Below, in pieces: positions 11,989 through 23,304 of a stretch of DNA of 64,000 nt (its first letter is position 1; each line of letters opens with the position of its first letter). The translations under genes were made by a program, and so were the position numbers. Source of the stretch: Fomes fomentarius. Lineage: Eukaryota > Basidiomycota > Agaricomycetes > Polyporales > Polyporaceae. The stretch covers positions 1 through 64,000 of the forward strand of contig JABYQN010000012.1 in the NCBI GenBank assembly GCA_022606135.1, written 5' to 3'. The notes under the pieces are model-generated. The model saw only the letters and a program-made list of their open reading frames with translations, had not been told where the DNA came from and did not search any database.

Positions 11989-13456
11989 CTAAGGAGACCG
12001 AAAGGACGGGTGATAGTCTCTGTTCTCGTCTACGTCGCCCTTTTTGGATGCGTTGTCAGATAACACCTTGGCCTGTTCGAGAGCCTTGCGGACTTGAGCG
12101 TCCGTGCACCATAGAAAGACCGAGTCTGCGTGAGTCCGTGCGATAATGGAGTGAGAAACTGCTCTGTGAGCGAACAATGACCCGGAACATGCCTGGCTCA
12201 TGGAACGGATCGACGTAGATGGCAGCAGATAAGCGGGTCGGGAAGCGAGTCGCTATCTCTGATGTCCACCACTTCTCACTAACCGAGCCACGTCATCCTC
12301 GTAGAGGTAGATGAACAGGAAACTGAGGACTGGAAACTTGTGGAGAGTGTCTCTCAATGCTCTGCAACCAAGCACATAATCCAAGAAGTGGTCCCTGCTG
12401 AGGCGGTATCTTCGACCAGTGTCAGGATGGAATCCAAGGGTGAGTCGTGTGAGCCCTGCTCTGACCCGTCCCTGGAGAAGGCGGAGGGTGGCGAGAAGGT
12501 GTCGGATGCGCCAGGCATCGGACTCTGTCCACAATCGAGGGGCATCTGCTGACATGGAGCATGCGAGGCAAAGGTGCTGCAGCTGTCCAGTGAGTGACCG
12601 AACAAGGCCGAGAATAGTCTCTATATGCAATGCACTATCAGCCTAGGCGTGATGCCCGAGTCTCTACTGAGCTTACCTGAGATACCCATGTCTACAAACA
12701 ATTCGAGGTGTGTGATGGAGTCTGGATTCCACAGGAACGGTGGAAACGTCATGATTGAAGCGCAACCCTAGGGCATATATCAACTCTTCTGCATACTCTC
12801 GAGTCGGTAATGATGCGACACACCCACAGTCGAAGTGTCTTCAGATTGGTGAAAGGGCATGGTCGGTCGTGCAGTGGTGCGAGAACGTCCTCTGCAAACT
12901 GAGTCCCTGACTCAGCGCTGAGCGTCAGCTCCTGCAGGAGTGGCAGGGTGTACAGACACTGCAAAAGAGAATCGCAGCTGCTCTGATCGAGCTCTATATT
13001 AAGGTGGGTGATCCCCGAATTGTCGACGAAAGGACGTATGCTGTGATCTGCGTATCGAGCCGGAAAGATATTCCAAGGAACCTCGACGAAGCTCAGGCGG
13101 ACGCAGTTCCTGAGCAGTTGGGGATTGACCAACCGAGCGAACGGGATATAGTCATCCAGAAAAACGTGGACTCCTTCAACGAGGTCGGCCAGGTGGGGTG
13201 CGTCGGAGAAAGTGCGTTCGAGGAGGTCAAGGTCGGATTTCGAGCAGATTTCTATGTCGCGGAAGAGGTTGAGCTGAGAGCGGGGGAGCCAATCGTAGCA
13301 GACGAGGGCGGTCTGGCACCAAGTGTCATAGGAGCTTCCGTGTAGGTGGCTCGTGTCCGGGTCGATGTAGCACGCATCGATTACATGCTCGCAGATCTCA
13401 GTTGGAATTCGGCTGGTGTGCATGCCATGGCGCGGGTGTGTGGCGAGATAGAGCAT
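11989..13456 (-). pseudogene. F-box/leucine-rich protein, family 1, member C, frameshifted
   Basis: Same exon plan as genes A and B: 13456-12824, 12767-12677, 12620-12193, 12125-11989. The F-box region is intact (IPTEICEHVIDACY, then TALVCYDWLPRSQLNLFRDI). In exon 3 near 12283 one base is missing relative to its twin at 19547-20839 (cggttagtg against cggtatagtg), which breaks the frame just before the conserved KWW segment. Intron 3 starts with GC rather than GT (ccaG|gcatgt). The last exon, if in frame, gives the longest version of the family tail (FLWCTDAQVRKALEQAK and a charged end). An alternative upstream ATG at 13522 is in frame but not shared with A and B. Confidence 0.75.
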
Positions 13457-14141
13457 AGTGGACGAGGGACAAGGTGTGGTCTGGTAGACGCTGGAGGAGT
13501 AATCGCCGACTTTCAAGCTCAAGTTCCATGCTCACGGAACCCTCTTAGCTTTCTACCATGCTGCGCAAGGAGCAGCGTCCTTCTCAGTCAAAGGTAGGTC
13601 AAAGGCAAGTTTGGCAATTGATGGGTCGGGTCAGCTGCATTCTCGCCGAGCGCGCGGCGGTCACGGTCGTGTTCCACTAATAGTAATAACCAAGGAAGCA
13701 GGATATAGCACGAATGGTTAGGGAGTATATGAATAACGAGCGAGTACGCTGCTTCTCCTTCGATTCCTACTACGTCCACCGGAACTTGCGGGTGTGTGGA
13801 TAACTAGATCATGGGAGAGCGAGTGGACGAGCAGAATATATCTCGAACGTACGCGGTACGCTACGGCGGCGCAACCATAGACGTCGACGACTGACGTGTC
13901 CGCCCAGGCCCAATCCACATCCGGCAACAGGCTCACTATCTCATTTGGGCGCTAATAGCGAGCTCGTCCGCCATCCTCCTTCAACGGACATCAGGACTGA
14001 GAAGCACTTGGAGCAAAGCACCACGACCGAGTCCAGTAGGTACATAGTCAGTGAACGCTCTCTCTCCGTCCAACATCCGACGTAGCCTGGAGCCGGTGTG
14101 AGCCTGAAGGCAGCCGGGTCAAGGCAATGCCAATGCCAATA

Positions 14142-15730
14142 TCATCCTGACCTGCCAGTGCTCTTCCGCTCCACCTTCCGCTCAGGCTCGATATCGCCCC
14201 ACGCATACCACCTGCCGTCCGCGCGTTTTTCCCACTCGAACGCCGTCGTGAACGCCACTCGCCGCAGGGACGAGGAGCAGTGCTCGTCGAACTCGCGCAG
14301 AACGCTCAGCTGGAGCGCCTCGTCGTGCGTGAATGGGAAATCGTGGTCGTTGACGTGGCGGGAGACGAGGTCGGATAGGAGGAACGTGTGTAGGCGGGGT
14401 AGCTTGCTGAGCGCTGGGGCGAAGCGCAGAAGAGAGTTACGTTGGTGTCCTTTCTACGTGAGAGCAAGTGGGATAGTTAGCACGTCTGGATGTCGCATGG
14501 ATCGGCAAGGGAAGGCACGCACCATACTTGGCGGCTTGTCGAACATGATGAACAGATACTCGAGCGATGGGACGAGCGGAAGCAGCTCGCACTCCAGACA
14601 CCCCACCCGCAGCTTGTCTAGGTAGACACTGAGCCTCTGCAGTGGCACGCGCGAGAACCGCACCGATTGCAAGCAGGGGCCGATCGTGGTCCACTTGCAC
14701 GAGTCGTGGCCGTGATAGTCGATGTATCCCCGACCGAGTTGTGCGCATACGTGATGTGGTGCAGTTTGATGGTGTGGATTGGCCGCCGCTTCTCGACTGG
14801 TGCGCCGCGCGGGAGAAACTCTGGCAACTTGTCCGGGAAACACTCTAGGATCTCGAGGTTCGGGAGCACGTTAGACGGAACGTGCTCGTCCCGGGCCCTA
14901 GATGTAAGGATGTAGTGCCTGATCCTGGACGTGTCGCGGAAGACGGCGCACTCGAAAACGTGGATCGGAGCGCAGAGTTGGTCGAGGAGTGGAAAAGAGG
15001 GAATACCGTCGAACACAGTTTTTGCAAACTCGGTCTCCTTCGCCCACCCAGCGCGGTAGTCCAGCACGAGAGAACGCAGAGTGGTGTAGTGCAGGCGCAG
15101 GAGTGCGTTGAGGAGGCGAGCGTAGCTGGGATCTATCGGCATCCCTTTCAAGTCCACTTTCAAGCTCTCCAGGCCGATCGCGGGAGATGGCGGAGGGGAG
15201 AGCAGCGGCGGCGGCGGCGGCGGGCCGGTTGTGGTATACTGGAGATCAGGACCCATGTCGAGTTCGAGATGTTGGAGGTGAGGTAAAGTGCCTGAACGCA
15301 GGAGAGTGAGGATGGCGAGCCTTCGTCCGATATTCAGAACGCAGCGGAATCGCCTGAGCCTGGTCATGGTCGGAAGGGCGTGAGTGAGATTTGTTGCGAG
15401 CACTTGTCGTTGGCTTTGGGTGAATAGCGAGTTGAGGTTGGTGAATGAGGTCGTCATGTTCGAGGTGGGATCGTGGATGGAGAGCGATCGGACGGTGCTG
15501 GCCAAGTTGCGGTTGAAGACAAGTTCATCGGGGGACGAAGCGAGGGTCTCGAGGCATCGATAGATGGCAAAGCGGCGGTCAAGGTGGATACGAGCGTAGA
15601 GTAGGGGAGTGAATATGTCATTCCAGGTTGCACAGACGAGAACCAAGGCGTGAAGATCGCTGGGGTGAGCAGCTTGACCGATATGGCAGAGGAGTTCGAG
15701 CGGGAGCTGGTAGATAGAAGTGGTAGGCAT
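14142..15730 (-). CDS. F-box protein with leucine-rich C-terminus (inverted-repeat spacer)
   Basis: Predicted F-box protein of about 500 residues starting at ATG 15730. The F-box reads IYQLPLELLCHIGQAA, then ALVLVCATWNDIFTPLLYAR. LRR-like strands follow (LPHLQHLELDM, TLRSLVLDYRAGW, LPNLEILECFPDKLP) with a polyproline insert (GPPPPPPLLSPPPSP). The last exon is 14453-14142, joined by a clear 69-bp intron (14522-14454), and ends WEKRADGRWYAWGDIEP..SG. Between about 14760 and 14700 the coding frame changes without an intron I can place confidently: either a missed intron or a 1-base error. It is transcribed away from the gene at 15958, so the two probably share a promoter. It is unrelated to the repeat-arm F-box families beyond the F-box itself. 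Confidence 0.7.
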
Positions 15731-15957
15731 GAGCAACGTGTATGAATACTACTACTCGAGCTGTCGTCGCTCATGACACACTGACGATGTGGTTAGGAGG
15801 ACTAGGCGATCGAGACGCGCTCCCACGTCACCGTCAACGTGCCACTGCGAGGAGGCGCTCATTCTCATATTGCCGACGCCGTCTCCGAGTCGGACAAATA
15901 CCATTTGTCGTTGTCCTCGACTGCGAGCTCAAGCGACTAGGACAAGTACGGATTCGG

Positions 15958-18254
15958 ATGTCTCACTTGAACGCAGTCGCTCGCTCAAATACCGCCACAG
16001 CTCCGTCGACCCCACGGCAAACACCAAGTCAGAGCAACTTACCTTCTCATCTCCATCTCCACTCGCTGGCCGCCGTCGTCGATTTTGCAGAGCGATTAGT
16101 AGGAAATGGAGGGGGGGAGTCGGACGAAGAAGATAGCGATGAATGCGGGGAGGCGGACGACGATGGCGAGGACAGCGACGGCGAGTCTTTCCACAGCGCC
16201 CGCTCCCGCTTGCCCTCGCCCACAGCAGCGAGCGCGGCATGGAATGGCCCTCGCTGGGCGCGCCGCCTGACCATCGCGATCCCCCCGGACGAGCTCTCTT
16301 GCTCGTTTCCGACCCAGTCCCTCCTCTGCATCCTCGCTTCGCCCTACACTACGTCCGTCAGCCATCTTCAGATCGCGCACACGGACTTACTCCTCGCGCT
16401 CTCCCCAGACATCCATCGCCTTTTCCTCGCGCTCTCCTCTATCACCCATCTCACCCTCTCCGGCGTCGGCCCCCTCGGCTGCCAGCTGCTCCACGATCTC
16501 AATGCACAACTCGAGACGGTCGACCTCGAATTCGAGCAGGGCTGGGTAAACCATGTCATATCCGCCTCCTTCGCCAAGTCTAGCTCGCACTCGCCTCCCC
16601 CTCTCCCGTCCCCCACTCTCGGCATTCTTCCCGACCCGATTCCCCTGCTCGCTCATTCCATGCACACACTCCGCACCCTCCGCGCAAGCAACGCCATCGT
16701 CGTCACCGTCGCCGACAACCTCCGCTATCCCGCCGTCCGCACTCTCGCCCTTCGACTGGCAGGTGTGCCCACCGTCACGCCCCTCGTACACGCTTTTCCC
16801 GCTGTCGCGGACGTCTACGTCTACACGCCCTTTGACGGATGCGCCATCCGCGCCCCCGCCCCCGCTCCCGCTCCCGCGCCTAGTCACCATCCCGTCTCCC
16901 CTACTACACCCACCGCCGAACGTTCCTCCCACCTCCCATCGCACGCGCACACGCTCAACTCCCCGCCCGGCTCCCCGACTACCCCATCCCGCACCAAGAG
17001 CCTGAGCATGAACAACCGCCTCCGCCCGCCCATGCCCTCGCTGCGCGCCACCCGCGAGGCGAATCGCACTTCGCAGATGTACAGCTCCTTCCCGCCGCTC
17101 GCCCGCGTCCGTGGCTTTGCGCCCGGACTGTACGCGCTCGGGCTCAGCTGTCCGGTCGCGAGGCTCGAAGTCGGCGCGATCTCGTGCGACGCCTCCGCCT
17201 CCCCTAGGCTCAGCTCGACAACGCGGATGGGTGGGGATGGGGAGGGGGAGGGGGAGAACGGGGAGGTGGGGCAGGTTAGAGAGTTGATTGCGGATACTCA
17301 CCCGAGGAGTGTTGGGATTGGGTTCGCGCGGGGGTGGTGGAGTGCTGCTGATGCGGGACGAGGACGCGCGGTCGTCCTGGGCAAGGAGCGGGAGCGGGAG
17401 CGGGCGAGGGGACGGGAGCGGTGTGGACTGGGGCTTGGTACGATCTTCGCGGCGGATGCGCATGGAATGGAGCTTGGACAGGCACCAGGGCACGGACATG
17501 GACATGGAGGAGAAGCGGCGTGGCCGGGCGTGAGCGAGTTGGTTGTGAGGATCGAGGAGCCGGGTCTGTGGCCGGAAGTCACGGTGAGTTGCTCCTTCCC
17601 TTCCCTTCCCTTCCATCTCCCGTGCCCCGGGTCTCGTCCCTGCTATCTTGCACATCCGATGTCGTGTTTGTTCAACGTGCACGATCGCTCACTCGTTTGT
17701 CGTTTGCACCGTGGTTGTGATAGGACGACCTCCTCGCAATGCTGCTCCCGCTTGCGAACTCGCTCACGCATCTCGTCCTGTATTGGGACAGGACGTCGGT
17801 GCCATTCGATAGAGTCCCAGACGAAGACGCGGACGAGGAGGAAGAGGAAGACTCGGATCCGCATCCCACATCTCCCGCTCCGACTGCGTCCTCATCAATG
17901 CCGACCGGATCAGGCCCCGACTCCGCCCTTCCTAGGCCTCACCACTCACCCTCGCGCGCAGAATCGTTCGCGCGACGCATCATGTCCCAGATGTCTGCCA
18001 TACGCTACATCTTCTTCGAGATCGTCCACTCCGCCCCTCTGCCCGACCACGGTCTCACGAACGCGAACGGCAACGCTAGAGCATCGCCGATCTCCGACCC
18101 ACGGCGGTTCGAGAGGCGGTATTGGAGAGTCGACAGGTCGGAGGCGGAGGAGTCACAGTGGTCGTGCCTCGACCCGCTGGGAGAGGCGGATGCGAGGCGG
18201 GTTCTGGACAAGAGCGGGCTGGGATTCGAGGATCGGGTGCGGTATGCGGTCTAG
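15958..18254 (+). CDS. large leucine-rich/low-complexity protein, possibly F-box-like
   Basis: Two exons, 15958-17583 and 17724-18254, joined in phase 0 across a 140-bp GT-AG intron containing a (ccctt)n tract, give 718 residues. ATG 15958 was chosen because residues encoded upstream (an open frame begins at 15742) look non-coding. LRR-like units (ITHLTLSGVGPLGCQLLHDL, LETVDLEF, VRTLALRLAGVP) resemble the repeat part of basidiomycete F-box proteins, but no F-box is obvious. Acidic (ESDEEDSDECGE), Ala-Pro (APAPAPAPAP) and Glu/Arg-rich low-complexity stretches interrupt them. A long antisense open frame exists (16387-17682) but is taken as a composition effect. Function unknown. Confidence 0.6.
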
Positions 18255-19142
18255 GTTGGGGCTCCGCATCTCTGTTGGGCGCTGGACGATGAAAGAGGTT
18301 GAAGTCTGATAGGACGGGCTTGAAGGTGAGTCTCTTCTGAGGTCGTTGGTGCCTAAAGCTGAGTGTAGATGCAGGTCAAGATGCCCTTGAGGCAGGCCGC
18401 AGCTCGTGCGGGCTGCGCATCGACGTGGACCCCTGCTTGTACGGCCGGATACCTCAACGTGCCACGGTTGCGAATGCAATCGATGCGTCGCGCGTACTCA
18501 GTCATTTCGAGTCCGCCTCTCACCATGGTCATATTCCCGCACCTGCGTGGTCCACACCGAGCTTTGGGTTTGAGCTTCGCGCTGTGCTCAGGCCCACCCC
18601 TCGACAAGTCCGCCCTCGATAGTTGCGCTGGGATAGACCCCCGTCGCGCCGAGGCCGCTGTTTCGCCTACGAACTCATCCGTCTTTCTGTATTCTGATTT
18701 GTATTCTTACTCTTGGTTGTCGGACGTTAACTGATGCTGTTGTTGTACTCTACTGTCATATGCATGCACGCACCTTCAGAGGCTGAGTCGGCCTTGAAGG
18801 CTCACTGCATGAATCATCTGTATTGACTCCGCGGACCGGTCCAGTCTGAGGCCAGACGACGGAAGATGCGCTTCTCTGATCTGATGATCGTGCTCGACGC
18901 GGTTCGTGTGTACTCTCTCCTTCAAGCTTCGATCAAGCAACGACTCCGCGACGGTCGAAGTCGCAGCCCACGTTCGCAGGTATGTAAGTTAGTACTTACA
19001 CGAGTGGACACGGCCGCCCAAATCGCTTTCTCATATTCGCGGAGCATGTCCGGGCGTCGGTTTTACAGATACTCGTTTGCGTATGTGGGGCGGGTAGGCT
19101 GTGGATCCGCATAGCACCTAGGATTGAAAGCTCTTGTCCCTC
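18255..19142. other. intergenic, spacer side of inverted repeat
   Basis: About 0.9 kb after the leucine-rich gene and before the right repeat arm. Open frames such as 18369-18734 have no recognisable motif. No RNA gene seen. Confidence 0.4.
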
Positions 19143-19546
19143 GACGTTCGATATATTCTGCTCGCCCACTCGGTCTTTCATGATCTCGCTATCCACACAC
19201 CCGCAAGTTCCGGTGGACGTAGTAGGAATCGAAGGAGAAGCAGCGTACTCGGTCATTATTCAAGTAGTCCCTAATCATTTCGTGCTATATCCTGCGGCCC
19301 GGGGAGGGCTTCCTTGCGATTGGTTGTTAGTGGAACACACCCATGACCGACGCACGCTCCGCGAGAATCCAGCTGACCCGACCCATCAATTGCCAAAGTT
19401 TGAAACTTGCCTTTGACCTGCCTTTGACTGAGAAGGACGCTGCTTCTTGCGCAGCATGGTAGAAAGCTAAGACTCAAGGTTCCGTGAGCATGGAACTTGA
19501 GCTTGAAAATCGGCGATTACTCCTCCAGCGTCTACCAGACTTGTCC

Positions 19547-20839
19547 GAAGCTCTTATGACACTTGGTGCCAGACGGCCCTCGTCTGCTACGATTGGCTCC
19601 CTCGCTCTCAGCTCAGCCTTTTCCGTGACATCGAAATCTCCTTGGAATCCGACTTTGATATCCTCTTACGCACTTTCTCCGACGCACCCCACTTGGCCGA
19701 CCTCGTTGAAGGAGTCTACATCTTTACGGACAAATATATTCCGTTCGCTCGGTTGGTCAATCCCCAACTGCTCAGGAACTGCGTCCGCCTGAGTTTCGTC
19801 GAGGTTCCTTGGAATCTCTTTCCGGCTCGATACGCAGATCACAGCCTACGCCCTTTCGACAATACGGGGATCACCCACCTCAACATAGAGCTCGAGCGGA
19901 GCAGCTGCGATTCTCTTCTGCACTGTCTGTACACCCTGCCACTCCTGCAGGAGCTGATGCTCAGCGCTGAGGCAGGAACTCAGTTTGCAGAGGACGTTCT
20001 CGCACTACTGCACGACCGACCATGCCCTTTCACCAATCTGAAGAGACTTCGACTTTGGGTGTGTCGCATTATTACCGACTCGAGAGTATGCAGAGGAGTT
20101 GATATATGCCCTTAGGGTTGCGCTTCAATCATGACGTTTCCACCGTTCCTGTGGAATCCAGACTCTATCACACACCTCGAATTGTTTGTGGACATGGGTA
20201 TCTCAGGTAAGCTCAGTAGAGACTCGGGCATCACGCCTAGGCTGATAGTGCATTGCATATAGAGACTATTCTCGGCCTTGTTCGGTCACTCACTGGACAA
20301 CTGCAGCACCTTTGCCTCGCATGCTCCATGTCAGCAGATGCCCCTCGGTTGTGGACAGAGTCCGATGCCTGGCGCATCCGACACCTTCTCGCCGCCCTCC
20401 GCTCTCTCCAGGGACGGGTCAGAGCAGGGCTCACACGACTCACCCTTGGATTCCATCCTGACACTGGTCGAAGATACCGCCTCAGCAGAGACCACTTCTT
20501 GGATTATGTGCTTGGTTGCAGAGCATTGAGAGACACTCTCCACAACTTTCCAGTCCTCAGTTTCCTGTTCATCTACCTCTACGAGGATGACGTGACTCGG
20601 TATAGTGAGAAGTGGTGGACATCAGAGATAGCGACTCGCTACCCGACCCGCTTATCTGCTGCCATCTACGTCGATCCGTTCCATGAGCCAGGCATGTCCC
20701 GTCATTGTTCGCTCACAGAGCAGTTTCTCACTCCATTATCGCACGGACTCACGCAGACTCGGCCTTTCTATGGCGCACGGACGCTCAAGTGCGCAAGGCT
20801 CTCGAACAGGGCAAGGTGTTGACTGACAACGCATCCTAA
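19547..20839 (+). pseudogene. F-box/leucine-rich protein, family 1, member D, start and F-box lost
   Basis: Mirror copy of the gene at 11989-13456. A deletion equivalent to 13339-13466 of that copy (128 bp) removes the ATG and about 39 codons including the first F-box helix; the junction is at 19546/19547. The remaining frame starts at YDTWCQTALVCYDWLPRSQL and has an in-frame stop upstream with no ATG between. The exons continue in phase: to 20058, 20116-20206, 20263-20691 and 20757-20839. Intron 3 again has a GC donor. Exon 3, frameshifted in the other arm, is intact here. The tail stops early (VRKALEQGKVLTDNAS) compared with the left copy. Confidence 0.78.
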
Positions 20840-21425
20840 AAGGGCGACGTAGACGAGAACAGAGACTATCACCCGTCCTTTCGGTCTCCTTAGTATAACT
20901 ACGCTCCCTACTCCGAGTTCTCAATTGTGATTTGTCCCTTGGGTGCTCAGATCGAGAAATGTACGTGCACCTACCTATTTTGCGGCCACCGACTCAGCAA
21001 GTTCAAGTCGTACGCCAACAGTGACTTCTCTGGGTCTCTTTTCCACTCCTCGTTTCGCTCTATGCGCTCTCATCCGGTACTGTTCGTACTACTGATAGAT
21101 GACTTGCCATTTCTGAGCGGCTACCAGTGCCAATACATAGTGATTCGAGCCTCACCGATGAAGCAATCTGCGATCAAGGTTACGAGGAGGAAGCCTACTA
21201 GAAGGCGGCTGCTCGTCGGTGCAATCAATTTAGCGCTATTGACAAATAGAGCCAAAGCTCGGTTGAACCGCAGACCCCGGTAAGTCGTACTTCACTCCGA
21301 CTCGGACTGGTTTTGCAGACCTGATCACAAGATCGCCATACGTTGTATCAGTCACATCGGTGAGCCTTCTAACTGTAGATCAGGCCCCTTGCGCGATCTC
21401 TTAGATCTGACTCTTATTCAAGACT

Positions 21426-23139
21426 ATGCCCTTGAATGACGATATCATACGGGAGATTGTACAGCATCTGTCTCTTGCTCCTGAGCGACCCGAGGACTTC
21501 AGGACGTCTAGATCTATAATCAACGACAAGTATGGACTTGAACAATTACACAGGCGCACGCTTGCCAGTGCAGCGTTGACATGCAAGGCATTCTCGGAGC
21601 CCGCGTCCGAGGCATTGTGGGCGGTCTTGCCCGATGGGTTGCATCTGAGTCCGCTTCTGCATACGTTCTCAAGCCTCAGAATAACGTACAAGACAAGTCA
21701 CATGGGCTCCGGGGAACACGTACAAGTGATGTACTACGTGAGTTCGAACGTCACCTTGCATTCGGTTGAAGTATTCCCTCAACGACTCTTTGTGACAGAC
21801 TCTCAAGGGAGCAATTCAATCCATCGAAATGCAGCGTTTTAAACACCTTGCTGCCCGCGTGAGGTTTATGTGCTGCACGACTCAGACGACTCCAGAGATC
21901 GATCCATCGGTCCTGACAGCGATGCTGGAGCAGTTCAGCCCGCTCTTTCCTAACTTGCGCGGGCTCGAGTGGCGCGAATCCTCCGGACTCGATCCTCACT
22001 TGTCGCGTCTGCTAGGGTCGCTCGTCTCCACCTCCTCGCTCTCCGCATTCTTCTATCGACCTGCATCCAACTCTACTGCCGATATGTCGCTCCTCACAAG
22101 TTTGCGGCCAGATTTGCCGCATCTTCGCGTCTGGGATATCCGGCACATGTTGTGTGGCACAACCGCTCCGCTTATCCCCTTACGCTCCCTCGTCTCGGTA
22201 CATATCCTTGATGTCGACCCTTCCTTCTTCTGCCACCTTGCCACCCTAGCCCACCTTGAGGATGTCGCAGTTTCCCTCGCGCGCAAGTCGAGGGGGTCCA
22301 GGCAACGAAAGCCACTCCCTAGCTCGACAGTCGTACCGGGATTCAGGTCGCTGAAAAGGTTCGCGACCCTTGGTGGTGTTTCTGCCCGTGATATCGTATG
22401 GATGCTCTCCGTAATCGCGACGACGTCTACGCGTCTATCGACTCTCGATATCGCAGTGCGAACATCATCTCAACTTCAAGGGCTGTTACCCACTTTAGAG
22501 AAGATTGGCAGCATGCCTGTACTACAGAATCTCCGTACATTGAAGCTCAGGTTGCACTTGGACCGTGAAAACCGTGCACGTCTACAGATACCATTCTCCA
22601 ACATCGCATCACCGTTCTACACCATGACGTCTCTCGAAGACGTCGCTTTCGATATCACGACTCGGTCTATCGACCTCTCTGAACAGGATCTCACCCGGAT
22701 GCAGGAGGCGTGGCCGAACCTGAAGAAACTTGCCGCGGTCTATGACATGATCGATGGGAGTTATGAGCGTGCTGAGCAGCCACAAGAACCAACTCTCGCC
22801 TCGGTCATCGCCTTCGCTCGGAACATGGATCAGCTCAAAGTCCTCGATATCGACGTGGCGAATGTGTCTGCAGCAGACGTCGATCAGATCTGTGCGCTGG
22901 CGGAGGAATGCGCTGTTGGCCACGAGCTGCAACACTTGACATTCGCGAGGCCCTGGTGGAGGGTGCATTTCGCAAGCGGGGTCGATTCTCGTGACGTGGA
23001 CCGCCTTGCGTGTGCGCTTCGGAGGATTTTCCCTAGGATGAGGGGCGTATCGAGCGAGTTGAGAAGACCTGGGTGGTGGTCCAAGGAGGAGATGCGGTCT
23101 GGATTCTATAGGCTGTTGGTCGGGCTGGATCAGCGTTAA
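21426..23139 (+). CDS. F-box protein, family 2, intact copy
   Basis: Two exons, 21426-21737 and 21799-23139, joined in phase 0 by a 61-bp GT-AG intron, encode 550 residues. The N-terminal F-box-like region reads LNDDIIREIVQHLSL, then RRTLASAALTCKAFSEPASE. The rest is leucine-rich in irregular repeats (FPNLRGLEWRESSGLD, LRPDLPHLRVWDIRHM, LQNLRTLKLRLHLD, DQLKVLDIDVANVSAADV), as in many agaricomycete F-box proteins that bind substrates with an LRR fold. It is the only one of the four repeat-arm genes with an unbroken frame. It lies 586 bp downstream of the broken family-1 member D in the same orientation. Probable SCF substrate adaptor; target unknown. Confidence 0.8.
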
Positions 23140-23304
23140 GGTGCATGCGTAATCAAATCACCCCAAGTCCTCTGTCTCATTTGTTGTGAATCTCAGGCTA
23201 GTGTTGCTTATGGCCGAGCTAGAGCGAAACTACCTTATGCACGGTGTGTTAGGTATGATGTCGTCGTACAGCATGAAAAAAAAACCTCCCGTCGATATTT
23301 CGCC

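Larger units (their letters stand above)
9599..13853 (+). repeat. left arm of large inverted repeat (two F-box genes)
   Basis: Reverse complement of this segment matches 19143-23304 over essentially its whole length. The outer edge is sharp: both copies share cctcccgtcgatatttcgcc and differ immediately after it (9599 here, 23304 in the other arm). The inner edge is near 13853, after a shared gcagaatatat...cgaacgt stretch. Identity looks like roughly 85-90 percent by eye, with scattered indels. The arm holds one family-1 F-box gene followed by one family-2 F-box gene, both on the minus strand. Confidence 0.85.
19143..23304 (-). repeat. right arm of large inverted repeat (two F-box genes)
   Basis: Inverted counterpart of 9599-13853. 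Gene order is mirrored: family-1 gene (19547-20839) then family-2 gene (21426-23139), both on the plus strand. The block between the two genes (20840-21425) is conserved with 11462-11988 in the left arm, although it encodes nothing I can identify. Confidence 0.85.

Noticed and set aside
13457..13522. Upstream start of the family-1 F-box gene C at 13522
   Set aside because: Genes A and B align only from the ATG near 13456; the extra residues are not shared.
17590..17620. (ccctt)n pyrimidine repeat
   Set aside because: Lies within the 140-bp intron of the leucine-rich gene; a short pyrimidine tract in an intron is not noteworthy by itself.
16387..17682. 431-codon open frame on the minus strand
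   Set aside because: It lies exactly antisense to the leucine-rich gene at 15958-18254, has a low-complexity Gly/Arg/Glu composition and no motif; GC-rich coding sequence often opens the antisense frame.
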